A stretch of DNA of 64,000 bases from Modestobacter marinus. Its GTDB lineage: Bacteria > Actinomycetota > Actinomycetes > Mycobacteriales > Geodermatophilaceae. Location of the stretch: assembly GCF_019799945.1 (NCBI RefSeq), contig NZ_JABGCH010000007.1, forward strand, positions 1-64,000, given 5' to 3'. The position numbers and the translations under genes are program-made. The notes under the pieces are model-generated. The model had not been told where the DNA came from. It ran no database searches and worked only from the letters and a program-made list of their open reading frames with translations. This document shows positions 9,071 to 18,669 of the stretch, one piece after another; positions within the stretch are counted from its first letter, which is position 1; each line of letters opens with the position of its first letter.

Positions 9071-9709
9071 TCAGGGCGTGTAGGGCTCCAGCGACCCGGC
9101 GAGGGTGCCGAGCTCCTCGTCCGACGCCGACCCGGTGACCGCGAGGGTCGCCGTCCCCTCGTCGCGGGTCAGCGCCGTCTCCTCACGTTCGGTGGTGATC
9201 CGCTGCCAGGTCTCGCCGTCCACCTGCTCCTCCCCCTCGAGCGTGGCGTCCTCGAGGACGTCGGTGAGCGCCTCGGCGGCCGGGTCGTCACTGACCACGT
9301 ACTCGGCGTACTCGCCACCGGGGGTGTACCAGCCGATCTGCAGGGTGATCGGATCACCGGTGGACGCCGAGCCCGCGTTGGTGCGCACGCTGGTCGGGCG
9401 CCAGCCCTCGGGCAGGCCGCGGGGCACCAGCAACTCGTAGGAGGCCAGCTCGGCGGACGCGCGCTCGGCGCTGGTCGTGTCGACCTCCCGGACAGGGTCC
9501 TCGGGGTTCTGCCGGAGCGCCATGACCCCCACGATGAACAGGCAGATCAGCACGAGCGGGAGCAGCGACCGCAGCATGTTCGCCGGGGTGAACCGCCCCA
9601 TGCGGTCGACCGCCGGCGGAGGTGGCGGCGCCTGTTGGGTGACGGTGGTGGCGGCGCCCGGCGGGATCTGCTCGTCGGGACGCTGGCCGGACTGACCGGG
9701 ATGGGGCAT
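9071..9709 (-). CDS. DUF4245 family membrane-anchored protein (Rv1100-like)
   Basis: This 212-residue protein has a short Pro-rich cytoplasmic start ([15 protein letters not shown]), one membrane segment ([18 protein letters not shown]) and an extracytoplasmic domain. The domain carries the DUF4245 pattern: [38 protein letters not shown] and [19 protein letters not shown]. The family function is unknown. Being divergent from glpX matches the Rv1100/Rv1099c pair of M. tuberculosis. The two start codons are only 69 bases apart, so promoters overlap. Confidence 0.85.
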   Translation of the reverse strand: MPHPGQSGQRPDEQIPPGAATTVTQQAPPPPPAVDRMGRFTPANMLRSLLPLVLICLFIVGVMALRQNPEDPVREVDTTSAERASAELASYELLVPRGLPEGWRPTSVRTNAGSASTGDPITLQIGWYTPGGEYAEYVVSDDPAAEALTDVLEDATLEGEEQVDGETWQRITTEREETALTRDEGTATLAVTGSASDEELGTLAGSLEPYTP

Positions 9710-9778
9710 GCCCCTAGGATCGCAGCAACGCTCCCCCACCCTGCCGGGCAGCGTCGCCGGCGTCGCCCAGGAGGTCCC

Positions 9779-10822
9779 GTGTCGCTGCCCTTGCCCGACG
9801 GTCCGCTGCCCTCGCGCCGGTCCACCGTCCGTGCCGACCGGCCCGCGCCGGACCGGAACCTCGCCCTCGAGCTCGTCCGGGTCACCGAGGCGGCGGCCAT
9901 GGCCGCCGGCCGGTGGGTCGGCCGGGGCGACAAGAACGGTGGCGACGGCGCCGCGGTCGACGCGATGCGCGCCCTCATCGGCACCGTGAGCATGCGGGGC
10001 GTCGTCGTCATCGGGGAGGGCGAGAAGGACGAGGCCCCGATGCTCTACAACGGTGAGCACGTCGGCGACGGCTGGGGCGCGGAGTGCGACGTCGCCGTCG
10101 ACCCGATCGACGGCACGACGCTCATGGCCAAGGGCATGCCCAACGCCATCGCCGTCATGGCCGTCGCCGACCGCGGGGCCATGTACGACCCCTCCGCCGT
10201 CTTCTACATGGACAAGATCGCGACCGGCCCGGCTGCCGCGCACGCCATCGACATCACCGCGCCCGTGGCCGAGAACATCCGCCGGGTGGCCGAGGCCAAG
10301 CGGATGCACGTCGGGGACGTGACCGTCGTCATCCTCGACCGGCCGCGCCACGAGCAGCTGGTCAAGGAGGTGCGGGAGGCCGGCGCCCGGATTCGGTTCA
10401 TCACCGACGGCGACGTGGCCGGCGCGATCGCCGCGGCCCGTGAGGGCACCGGCGTCGACCTGCTCATGGGCGTCGGCGGCACACCGGAGGGGATCATCAC
10501 CGCCTGCGCGCTGAAGTGCATGGGCGGCGCGCTCCAGGGCCGGCTGTGGCCGCGCGACGACGCCGAGAAGCGGCGGGCGATCGACGCCGGGCACGACCTG
10601 GACCGGGTGCTGACCATCGACGACCTGGTGCGCGGCGACGTCTTCTTCGTGGCCACCGGCATCACCGACGGCGAGCTGCTGCGCGGCATCCAGTACCGCG
10701 CCGGTGGAGCCACCACGCAGTCCCTGGTGATGCGGTCCCGCTCGGGCACCATCCGGATGATCGACAGCCTGCACTCGCTGGACAAGCTCAGCCAGTACTC
10801 CGCGGTGCCCTTCAACGAGTAG
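9779..10822 (+). CDS. glpX: Fructose-1,6-bisphosphatase class II
   Basis: This 347-residue enzyme dephosphorylates fructose-1,6-bisphosphate in gluconeogenesis. The metal-binding motif DPIDGTT and the GlpX blocks [32 protein letters not shown] and [17 protein letters not shown] are all present. The start is the GTG at 9779, behind a perfect AGGAGG. It is convergent with the DUF1707 gene. Confidence 0.96.
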   Translation: MSLPLPDGPLPSRRSTVRADRPAPDRNLALELVRVTEAAAMAAGRWVGRGDKNGGDGAAVDAMRALIGTVSMRGVVVIGEGEKDEAPMLYNGEHVGDGWGAECDVAVDPIDGTTLMAKGMPNAIAVMAVADRGAMYDPSAVFYMDKIATGPAAAHAIDITAPVAENIRRVAEAKRMHVGDVTVVILDRPRHEQLVKEVREAGARIRFITDGDVAGAIAAAREGTGVDLLMGVGGTPEGIITACALKCMGGALQGRLWPRDDAEKRRAIDAGHDLDRVLTIDDLVRGDVFFVATGITDGELLRGIQYRAGGATTQSLVMRSRSGTIRMIDSLHSLDKLSQYSAVPFNE

Positions 10823-10843
10823 CGGCAGGCCCCCGCGCCCCCC

Positions 10844-10885
10844 GGGACGGGCTCGCGGCGGGACCCTGCACGGGGTCCCTCCTCA
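10844..10885 (-). repeat. Degenerate family 1-like repeat at the end of the DUF1707 gene
   Basis: The segment contains a GGCTCGCGGCGGGACC stretch, then GGACCCTGCACGGGGTCC (6-bp stem, 10861-10878), and ends in GTCCCTCCTCA, whose TCA is the minus-strand stop. It resembles the 3' portion of family 1 copies but lacks a complete inner stem. It could also serve as the terminator for glpX and the DUF1707 gene. Confidence 0.45.
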
Positions 10886-11608
10886 GAGGCGGGGCAGCGG
10901 CGGCAGCGGGGGCATGGGTGGCGTCGGCGGGAGCGGAGGCGCCTGCGGTCCGGGGAGGCGCCGGGCGGCCAGCCGGTCCAGGACGGCGCGCCACCGGCTC
11001 GCCGACTCCCCCGGGGCCAGGCTGCGCAGCTTCAGGTCACCGAACACCGTCCAGCCCCGCACGATCACGCGCGGCGTGCCGGCCAGCCGCGGGACCGCCG
11101 CCAGCTGCGTCTTCCGGTCGCCGAACACCGTCCAGCCCTCGATCTCGGCGGCGACCCCCTCACTGACGATCACCTCCACGTCCCCGAAGACGGTGCCCAG
11201 CTGCAGGTGCACCTCCTCGGCGGAGGTGCGCAGCCCGCGCAGGTCGATCCGCACGTCCCCGAAAACGGTGCTCGCCCGCTCGGGGACCCCGGTGGTCGCG
11301 GTCAGCTTGACGTCGCCGAAGACGGTGGCCACCTGTCCGGGGGTGCGTTCCCCGACGATCTCGCCCACCGCCGGGATCTCCGACGCGGGGGCCGGCAGGT
11401 CGGCCAGCAGGGCCTGGAGCTCGGCGCTCGTCGTGGCGGCGTACGCGCCGTCGACCCGCTGGCTGAACTCGTCGAGGTCGATCCGTCCCTCGCCGACCGC
11501 CGCCTGCAGCCGGGTGACGACCACCTCCCGCTCGGCGTCGGAGACGCGGAGCACCGGAGCGTCCGACGGCTGAACCCGTCGGGGCGGGATCTCGGGATCC
11601 TGGCTCAT
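10883..11608 (-). CDS. DUF1707 domain protein with five TVFGD repeats
   Basis: This 241-residue protein begins with a DUF1707 domain (RVSDAEREVVVTRLQAAVGE, GRIDLDEFSQRVDGAYAATT) of the type found in many actinobacterial regulators and membrane proteins. The second half has five TVFGD units spaced 19 to 29 residues apart (TVFGDVKL, TVFGDVRI, TVFGDVEV, TVFGDRKT, TVFGDLKL), the strand-turn pattern of LiaF/DUF2154-like 'cell wall-active antibiotics response' domains. The tail is Pro-rich (LPPTPPMPPLPPLP). No membrane segment is evident. A role in envelope-stress sensing is inferred from the family. Confidence 0.75.
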   Translation of the reverse strand: MSQDPEIPPRRVQPSDAPVLRVSDAEREVVVTRLQAAVGEGRIDLDEFSQRVDGAYAATTSAELQALLADLPAPASEIPAVGEIVGERTPGQVATVFGDVKLTATTGVPERASTVFGDVRIDLRGLRTSAEEVHLQLGTVFGDVEVIVSEGVAAEIEGWTVFGDRKTQLAAVPRLAGTPRVIVRGWTVFGDLKLRSLAPGESASRWRAVLDRLAARRLPGPQAPPLPPTPPMPPLPPLPRL

Positions 11609-11738
11609 GCCCGGACCCTAGCGTCGGCCGCGGCCGGCCCGGTCCGACCGGGCACGCCCGCACGGCAGGGACCCCTCCGCCGGGTGTCCTAGGGTCCGTG
11701 CCGGAGCACCGACACCACACCACCACACGGGAGCACAC

Positions 11739-13133
11739 GTGGCCACCGAGACGGACTACCGCGTCGAGCACGACTCCATGGGGGAGGTCCGCGTCCCCAC
11801 CTGGGCGAAGTGGCGGGCCCAGACCCAGCGCGCCGTCGAGAACTTCCCCATCTCCGGGACCCCTATCGAGCGCGAGCTGATCGCGGCGCTGGCCTCCATC
11901 AAGGGCGCCGCCGCGACGGTCAACGCCTCCCTCGGGGTCCTGCCGCAGGAGACCGCCGACGCGATCTCCGCCGCCGCCGCCGAGGTGGCCAGCGGGAAGT
12001 GGGACGAGCACTTCCCCATCGACGTCTTCCAGACCGGCTCGGGGACGTCGAGCAACATGAACACCAACGAGGTCATCGCCACCCTGGCCACGGAGGCCTC
12101 GGGCACCGCGGTGCACCCGAACGACCACGTCAACGCCTCGCAGTCGTCCAACGACGTGTTCCCCTCGGCCATCCACGTCGCCGCCACCCGCGCCATCGTG
12201 CGCGACCTCATCCCGGCGCTGCAGCACCTGGAGGCCTCGCTCACCCGCAAGGCCGAGGAATACGCCACCGTCGTCAAGAGCGGCCGCACCCACCTGATGG
12301 ACGCCACCCCGGTGACGCTGGGCCAGGAGTTCGGCGGGTACGCGGCGGCGGTCCGGTACGGCGTGGAGCGGCTGCAGGCCTCGCTGCCCCGCGTCGGCGA
12401 GCTCCCCCTGGGCGGCACGGCGGTCGGCACCGGCATCAACACCCCGCCCGGCTTCGCCGCCGCGATCATCGACAAGCTCGCCGCCGACCTGGACCTGCCG
12501 CTGTCGGAGGCCCGGGACCACTTCGAGGCGCAGAGCTCCCGGGACGCGCTGGTCGAGGCCTCGGGTCAGCTGAAGACCATCGCGGTCGGGCTGGTGAAGA
12601 TCGCCAACGACCTGCGCTGGATGGGCTCGGGCCCGCGCACCGGCCTCGGTGAGATCCAGCTGCCGGACCTGCAGCCGGGCAGCTCGATCATGCCGGGCAA
12701 GGTGAACCCGGTGATCCCGGAGGCGGTGATCCAGGTGGCCGCCCAGGTGATCGGGAACGACGCCGCCGTCACCTACGCCGGCACCACCGGCGTCTTCGAG
12801 CTCAACGTGACCCTGCCGCTGATGGCCCGCAACGTCCTGGAGTCGATCCGGCTGCTGGCCAACGTCAGCCGGCTGCTGGCCGACCGCTGCGTCGACGGCA
12901 TCGTCGCCAACGTCGAGCAGTGCCGGGAGTACGCCGAGTCCTCCCCGTCGATCGTGACGCCGCTGAACAAGTACATCGGCTACGAGGAGGCGGCCAAGGT
13001 CGCCAAGCAGTCGCTGGCCGAGCAGAAGACGATCCGGCAGGTCGTGGTGGAACGCGGCTACGTGGAGGAGGGCAAGCTCACCGAGGAACAGCTGGACGCC
13101 GCCCTCGACGTCCTCTCCATGACCCACCCCTGA
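11739..13133 (+). CDS. fumC: Fumarate hydratase class II
   Basis: This 464-residue TCA-cycle enzyme interconverts fumarate and malate. The superfamily signature [17 protein letters not shown], the substrate block [16 protein letters not shown] and [20 protein letters not shown] are all present. The start is the GTG at 11739, behind CACGGGAG. It is followed by a long hairpin and then gltA, so two TCA enzymes lie side by side. Confidence 0.96.
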   Translation: MATETDYRVEHDSMGEVRVPTWAKWRAQTQRAVENFPISGTPIERELIAALASIKGAAATVNASLGVLPQETADAISAAAAEVASGKWDEHFPIDVFQTGSGTSSNMNTNEVIATLATEASGTAVHPNDHVNASQSSNDVFPSAIHVAATRAIVRDLIPALQHLEASLTRKAEEYATVVKSGRTHLMDATPVTLGQEFGGYAAAVRYGVERLQASLPRVGELPLGGTAVGTGINTPPGFAAAIIDKLAADLDLPLSEARDHFEAQSSRDALVEASGQLKTIAVGLVKIANDLRWMGSGPRTGLGEIQLPDLQPGSSIMPGKVNPVIPEAVIQVAAQVIGNDAAVTYAGTTGVFELNVTLPLMARNVLESIRLLANVSRLLADRCVDGIVANVEQCREYAESSPSIVTPLNKYIGYEEAAKVAKQSLAEQKTIRQVVVERGYVEEGKLTEEQLDAALDVLSMTHP

Positions 13134-13169
13134 GCGACGACCCCACCCCGGGCAGGCTCAGGACGGGCT

Positions 13170-13217
13170 GGGGACGGGGGCCGGGTGGCGTGCGCACGCC
13201 CCCGGCACCCCGTCCCC
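13170..13217 (+). terminator. Terminator hairpin after fumC
   Basis: GGGGACGGGG (13170-13179) pairs with CCCCGTCCCC (13208-13217). An inner CCGGG/CCCGG and the palindrome GGCGTGCGCACGCC complete a near-perfect 48-base hairpin between fumC and gltA. Confidence 0.7.
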
Positions 13218-13244
13218 GGCGGTAGGCAGTAGCGTTCGCGGTTG

Positions 13245-14546
<1,302 letters not shown>

Positions 14547-14566
14547 AGGACCCCGCACGTCACCTG

Positions 14567-14599
14567 GCCCCCGTCGTCCGAACCGGACGGCGGGGGCCT
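14567..14599 (+). terminator. Terminator hairpin after gltA
   Basis: GGCCCCCGTCGTCCG pairs with CGGACGGCGGGGGCC (one G-T pair) around a 3-base AAC loop, 20 bases after the gltA stop. TCGTCGTCT follows. Confidence 0.8.
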
Positions 14600-14734
14600 C
14601 GTCGTCTCACCCCCCAGGGTGAGAGGCACCCCCCGAAGCGGTGACGTCCCTCAGGACACGCCCCTGCCCCGTCGATGGCATCAGGACACCGGCTGAGCTG
14701 GCCGGGCCGATCCAGACGGACCAGGGGGACGACG

Positions 14735-16645
14735 GTGGCCGCACCGCGAGCACAGGGCGCTGTCCAGCGACCCGGTGCCCCCCGACCCCGCGTCCCGGCC
14801 ACCCGCGCGTCGGCCGCCGCCCGGACGAGCGCCCCGCGCACCAGCACCGGCCGGACGACCGCACCCCGTGGCACCACCCCGCGCCCCCGGACGGCTCCCG
14901 CCCGCCGCCCGGCGCACAAGCGACGGCGCACGACCGCCCCCCGCCGCAGCGGCAGCGCGCGGCACTGGCTGCACCGCCTCGGTGTGGTCGCCGGCGCCAC
15001 CCTCGCCATCGTCACGGCCCTCGGCACGCTCGAGCAGCCGCCGACCGAGGCCGGGCAGGTCCCCACCGCACCGACCGGCTCGGCGGTGGCCGCCGCGGCG
15101 ACGCTGACCGACGCCGTCGCCCGCCACCGCGCCGCGCTCGCCGACGCCACCCGCTACGAGGAGCACGCCCGCCAGGAGCGCGACGCCGCCACCGCCGCCC
15201 AGGCCGAGGCCGCGGCGCAGCAGGCGGCCGTCGGCGAGTGGGTCACCGCCCTGTACCAGCGCAGCACCACCGAGCGCTGGCCGCCGGCCGCGCTCTCGGT
15301 GCACGACCCCGCCGCCACCCCGGACGTCCTGCACGCCCAGGGGCTCGCCGAGCACCTGGCCGACGAGCGGGACGCGCAGGTGGACCGGGCCGCCGAGGCC
15401 GCCGTCCGCGCCGCGGAGCACACCGACGCGGCCGACGGCTCGGCCGACGCCGCCGCCACCGCCCGGCAGCGGGCCGCCGCCGTGCTGACGGAGATCCGCG
15501 ACCTCGTGGGCGATCTGGACCCCGCGGTCGCCGCCGAGTGGGCCGCGTCGAGCACCACCGCCACCTCCGCCGAGCAGGACGCCCGCAACGACGCCGCGCT
15601 GACCGGCTGGCAGGCCTACCTGGGCGCGCTCACCGCCGCCGGGGTGTCCCCGCCGGCGGCCGCCGACCTGCTCGACCCCTCCTCGCTGCCGACCGGCCTC
15701 GCTCCCGCGCAGGACGCCGCGGGCGCCACCGTGCCGGGCGTGGCGGCCACCTACGCCACCGGCCGCACCGTGACCGTGCTGCCGGCCGAGACGATCGCCG
15801 CGGTCAGCGCCGCCTTCGCCCAGCTGGGCAAGCCGTACGTGCCCGGGCAGGCCGGCCCCGACGGGTACGGCTGCGGCGGCTTCGCCGCCGCGGTGTGGAC
15901 CACGGCCGGCCTCGGGCTGACCAGCGACCTGGCCGAGCAGTGGGCGCGCGGCACCCCCGTGGCGGCCGGTCAGCTGCAGGTCGGGGACCTGGTCTTCGCC
16001 ACAGACGCGGCCACCGGGCTGGACGACGTCGGCCTCTACGTGGGCGGCACGAGCGTCCTGTCCGCCTCGGCCGACCGCTGGCAGGTCGCCGTCCACGAGG
16101 TGGCCGACCTGTCCACCGCCGTCCGGGTCACCGTGCCCGCCGGCTCCCCCACCGCCCTCCCGGTGGCGACGACGGCGCCCGCCACCTGCAGCGCCCCGCG
16201 CCCCGGAACGGCCGGGGGCGACCCCGCGCCGGTGAGCGGCGCGTGGGGCGGGTGGAGCAACGGGCAGATCTCCCGCGACCAGCTGTGCGCCGTCGGCCCC
16301 TCGCACCGCCTACGGTGTGACGCCGCCGCCGCCTACACGGCGATGTCCGCCGCCTTCGAGACCACCTTCGGCACGCCGCTGTGCATCACCGACTCCTACC
16401 GGTCGCTGGACGCCCAGGCCGACGCGCACCACCGCAAGCCGAGGATCACCGCGGTGCCGGGCACCTCGAACCACGGCTGGGGCCTGGCGGTCGACCTGTG
16501 CGGCGGGGTGAACGTGTTCGGCACCGCGCAGACCGCGTGGATGCAGGTCAACGCCGGGCACTTCGGCTGGGTGCACCCGGACTGGGCGGCGGCCGGCAGC
16601 TCCAACCCGGAGCCGTGGCACTGGGAGTACGGCGTCCTCGCCTGA
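14735..16645 (+). CDS. Exported protein with degenerate NlpC/P60 domain and VanY-type D,D-carboxypeptidase domain
   Basis: This 636-residue protein has a basic, Thr/Pro/Arg-rich start (about 1-75), one membrane or signal segment (HRLGVVAGATLAIVTALG), an Ala-rich coiled coil (about 115-270), an NlpC/P60-like domain (about 350-470) and a VanY domain (about 510-636). VanY zinc ligands are visible: SNHGWGLAVD (H580, D587) and EPWHWEY (H629). In the NlpC/P60 part the nucleophile-position Cys is kept (C380 in YGCGGFA), but the usual DCSG is GCGG. The catalytic His of DHVG is an Asp (D431 in DDVGLYVGG), so this domain is probably inactive. The GTG at 14735 follows CAGGGGGA. It likely acts on peptidoglycan stem peptides outside the membrane. 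Confidence 0.82.
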   Translation: MAAPRAQGAVQRPGAPRPRVPATRASAAARTSAPRTSTGRTTAPRGTTPRPRTAPARRPAHKRRRTTAPRRSGSARHWLHRLGVVAGATLAIVTALGTLEQPPTEAGQVPTAPTGSAVAAAATLTDAVARHRAALADATRYEEHARQERDAATAAQAEAAAQQAAVGEWVTALYQRSTTERWPPAALSVHDPAATPDVLHAQGLAEHLADERDAQVDRAAEAAVRAAEHTDAADGSADAAATARQRAAAVLTEIRDLVGDLDPAVAAEWAASSTTATSAEQDARNDAALTGWQAYLGALTAAGVSPPAAADLLDPSSLPTGLAPAQDAAGATVPGVAATYATGRTVTVLPAETIAAVSAAFAQLGKPYVPGQAGPDGYGCGGFAAAVWTTAGLGLTSDLAEQWARGTPVAAGQLQVGDLVFATDAATGLDDVGLYVGGTSVLSASADRWQVAVHEVADLSTAVRVTVPAGSPTALPVATTAPATCSAPRPGTAGGDPAPVSGAWGGWSNGQISRDQLCAVGPSHRLRCDAAAAYTAMSAAFETTFGTPLCITDSYRSLDAQADAHHRKPRITAVPGTSNHGWGLAVDLCGGVNVFGTAQTAWMQVNAGHFGWVHPDWAAAGSSNPEPWHWEYGVLA

Positions 16646-16686
16646 GGTCCACGGAAAGCCGTTGACCGCCTCGCGACGATGTCCCC

Positions 16687-17202
16687 GTGCGGATGACCTA
16701 CCGGCGCACGGCCGACCGGCGGCCGGTGGAGACCCTGGTCGAGCGGGACGACGGCGTCGTGTTCGCGATGCGCGGGGCAGGCGGTGGCGCGGGTCTGCCC
16801 CACGACCTGGTGCACGCGGTGGTCGAGACCGAGCTGCAGGTCCGGGACGGCGTCTGGGGCTGCGCCGCCGACGGCGTGGTGTGGGGCAGCATGCGGCACG
16901 TCTCCGGTCGTCGGCCCCCGCACGCTGCCGAACGGTCGGCGCGGCTCAAGCGGGAGCGGACGGCGGCCGTGCAGCGGGCCGAGCTCGTGGCCGACGTCGC
17001 AGCCCGGCTGGCCCGGGGCGCCGAGGTCCTCCCCAGTCAGCTCGCTGCGCTGGACGTGCCGCCGGCACGGCTCGAGGCGGCCGTGGCGGCGCTGCGGATC
17101 GCGGCCGAGCGGTGGGCCGAGCTCACGCCGGGCGAGGACCACGTGGTCGAGTGGCTGCCCGCCCCCCGGCGACGTGCCGTACCCGCGGGGCGGCGGCGCT
17201 GA
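16687..17202 (+). CDS. Conserved hypothetical protein, 171 residues
   Basis: The protein starts VRMTYRRTADRRPVETLVER and contains GLPHDLVHAVVETELQVRDG with a WGCAADGVVWGSMRHVSG block, then an Arg/Ala-rich helical tail. No membrane segment or known catalytic motif is seen. The HDLxH pattern could bind metal, but that is a guess. It starts 41 bases after the VanY-type gene and is convergent with the next gene, with only 12 bases between the stops. Confidence 0.65.
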   Translation: MRMTYRRTADRRPVETLVERDDGVVFAMRGAGGGAGLPHDLVHAVVETELQVRDGVWGCAADGVVWGSMRHVSGRRPPHAAERSARLKRERTAAVQRAELVADVAARLARGAEVLPSQLAALDVPPARLEAAVAALRIAAERWAELTPGEDHVVEWLPAPRRRAVPAGRRR

Positions 17203-17214
17203 GGCGCGGCGGAC

Positions 17215-17976
17215 TCAGGACCAGCCGAGGTCGGTGAGCTCGCGCCAGGGCACCGTCGCGCACGCCTCGGTGGCCTCGGCGACCAGCCGTCGGGCCACGC
17301 CGGTCTCGGCGCAGGCGACCGGCCGGCCCGGCGTCACGACCAGGTGCGCCTCCCGCAGCCGCAGGCCGCGCGCGGCCATCTCGGCCAGCATCCGCTCGGG
17401 CTCCACGAGCAGGGCGGTGTCCCCGCCCGGGACGCCGGGCGCGGTCCACAGCGCGACCGGCCCGACGAGCCGGACGGCGGACTCCAGCACCGCGGACCGG
17501 CCGAGCGCGGCCGACCGGATGCGGTGCACCGCGGGCAGGGTGACCTCGCGCGAGGGGCGCCACGGCGCGAGCCGCCCCTCCCGGGCCACCACGACCCGCC
17601 AGCCCAGGACGCAGGCCTGCGGATCGGTCCAGTCCAGGACGGCGAAGCCCACGGCCGCGGCCACCGAGTCCGGGACCGGCCGGTGGGCCAGCCACGCGCC
17701 CAGGGCGGCGGAGACCCCCTCGGGAGTGGCCGGGACGGAGGCCCGGGCCATCTCGACGGCGAGCTCGGCGAGGTTCACGCGGGTGCGGCGGCCGGCCTCC
17801 TGGAGCTCCAGCAGCGGATCGCGGCCGGCGCCGTCCACGATCCCGAGCCGCAACCCGGACTCCGCGGCGACGTCCTGCAGCCCGGCCACGGCGTCCCGCA
17901 GGTCGGTCACCCCGACCTCGGTGCGCCGCAGCCGCTGCAACAGCCCCGCCGGGGCACCGAAGACCGTTCCGCTCAC
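17215..17976 (-). CDS. Hypothetical protein, 253 residues
   Basis: Not recognised. It is a soluble, Ala/Val/Arg-rich protein with mixed alpha/beta character (TDLRDAVAGLQDVAAESGLRL, PLLELQEAGRRTRVNLAELA, LDWTDPQACVLGWRVVVARE, EPERMLAEMAARGLRLREAH). There are no membrane segments. Its GTG start overlaps the stop of the upstream 115-residue gene by four bases, so the two are one unit. Codon usage resembles its neighbours. Confidence 0.6.
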   Translation of the reverse strand: MSGTVFGAPAGLLQRLRRTEVGVTDLRDAVAGLQDVAAESGLRLGIVDGAGRDPLLELQEAGRRTRVNLAELAVEMARASVPATPEGVSAALGAWLAHRPVPDSVAAAVGFAVLDWTDPQACVLGWRVVVAREGRLAPWRPSREVTLPAVHRIRSAALGRSAVLESAVRLVGPVALWTAPGVPGGDTALLVEPERMLAEMAARGLRLREAHLVVTPGRPVACAETGVARRLVAEATEACATVPWRELTDLGWS

Positions 17977-18320
17977 CTGCTCCGTCCTCCCGTCAGCGCG
18001 TCCCGGGCCACCGGCGCGAGGCCGGGCAGCGTGAGCACGCTGGCCAGCTCGACGGCGGACAGCCGCACCGGGATGACGTCCTCACCCCAGCCGGTGGCCC
18101 GCCGGACCCGCGCCACGGGCGCCGGCCAGACGGCCTCGCGGGCCGCCGCGACGTGCAGCTCGGTGAGCACCTCGCCCAGGTGGATGGCGGCGACCGGGTG
18201 CACCGGCGCCCCGGCCAGTGCGGCCCGGACCGCCCGCTCGACCTCGGTGCGGTCGGCTGCGCTGAGCCAGTGGGGCACCAGGACGGCGGGTGCCGCGTCC
18301 TCGACCGGGGGGATGCTCAC
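17973..18320 (-). CDS. Hypothetical protein, 115 residues
   Basis: Not recognised. The sequence is soluble (LSAADRTEVERAVRAALAGA, IHLGEVLTELHVAAAREAVW, RLSAVELASVLTLPGL). It is the first gene of a two-gene unit with the 253-residue protein. An 18-base perfect palindrome lies 113 bases upstream and may be its operator. It sits between the cell-wall gene and the motility block and could belong to either or neither. Confidence 0.6.
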   Translation of the reverse strand: MSIPPVEDAAPAVLVPHWLSAADRTEVERAVRAALAGAPVHPVAAIHLGEVLTELHVAAAREAVWPAPVARVRRATGWGEDVIPVRLSAVELASVLTLPGLAPVARDALTGGRSR

Positions 18321-18432
18321 GCGATCTCCTCACAGGCGCTCGCCGACGACGACCAGCGGCTCGGAGGACCGGTCGGGCGACCGCTCCCCGCGAGGCGGGC
18401 GAGGCGGTCCGGCGCGGTCACGAGGGAGATAT

Positions 18433-18450
18433 CGGCAGGTCGACCTGCCG
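18433..18450. promoter_or_regulatory. 18-bp perfect palindrome, candidate operator
   Basis: CGGCAGGTCGACCTGCCG is identical to its reverse complement. It lies in the upstream region of the 115/253-residue gene pair. The regulator is unknown. Confidence 0.4.
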
Positions 18451-18504
18451 GTGGACCCGGCGCGCCCACATTTCGGGGCAGCGAGCCCCGAGCCCCCGAA
18501 CGCG

Positions 18505-18542
18505 ACCGTCCCCCTCCTCCGGGATCGGGGGAGGGGGACGGT
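18505..18542 (-). terminator. Terminator hairpin downstream of the sigma-like gene
   Basis: ACCGTCCCCCTCC (18505-18517) pairs perfectly with GGAGGGGGACGGT (18530-18542), a 13-bp stem. It is reached by minus-strand transcripts after the family 1 repeat that ends the sigma-like gene. Confidence 0.65.
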
Positions 18543-18581
18543 ACGTCGGGGTCGGCCCCCTTCCAGGGGCCGCCGCTCCTC

Positions 18582-18669
18582 GGCCCCGTCCAGAGGCTCG
18601 CTCTGAGCCTGCGAAGGGCGGGGGGACGGGGCCTTCCAGGAGTGGCGGGAAGAAAGGGGTCCTCCTTCA
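18582..18669 (-). repeat. Hairpin repeat family 1, copy C
   Basis: The outer stem GGCCCCGTCC (18582-18591) pairs perfectly with GGACGGGGCC (18624-18633). The inner CTCGCTCT pairs with AGGGCGGG using G-T pairs, around the loop GAGCCTGCGA. A trailing GGGGTCCTCCTTCA contains the stop codon of the sigma-like gene. Confidence 0.8.

Larger units (their letters stand above)
18321..18666. other. Gene-free 346-bp stretch at the left edge of the motility block
   Basis: It holds, in order, an 18-base palindrome (18433-18450), a strong hairpin (18505-18542) and a family 1 hairpin repeat (18582-18669). Codons read in any frame here do not resemble a known protein. Confidence 0.6.

Noticed and set aside
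11160-13127. 655-codon minus-strand frame over fumC
   Set aside because: Shadow of fumC; no family resemblance.
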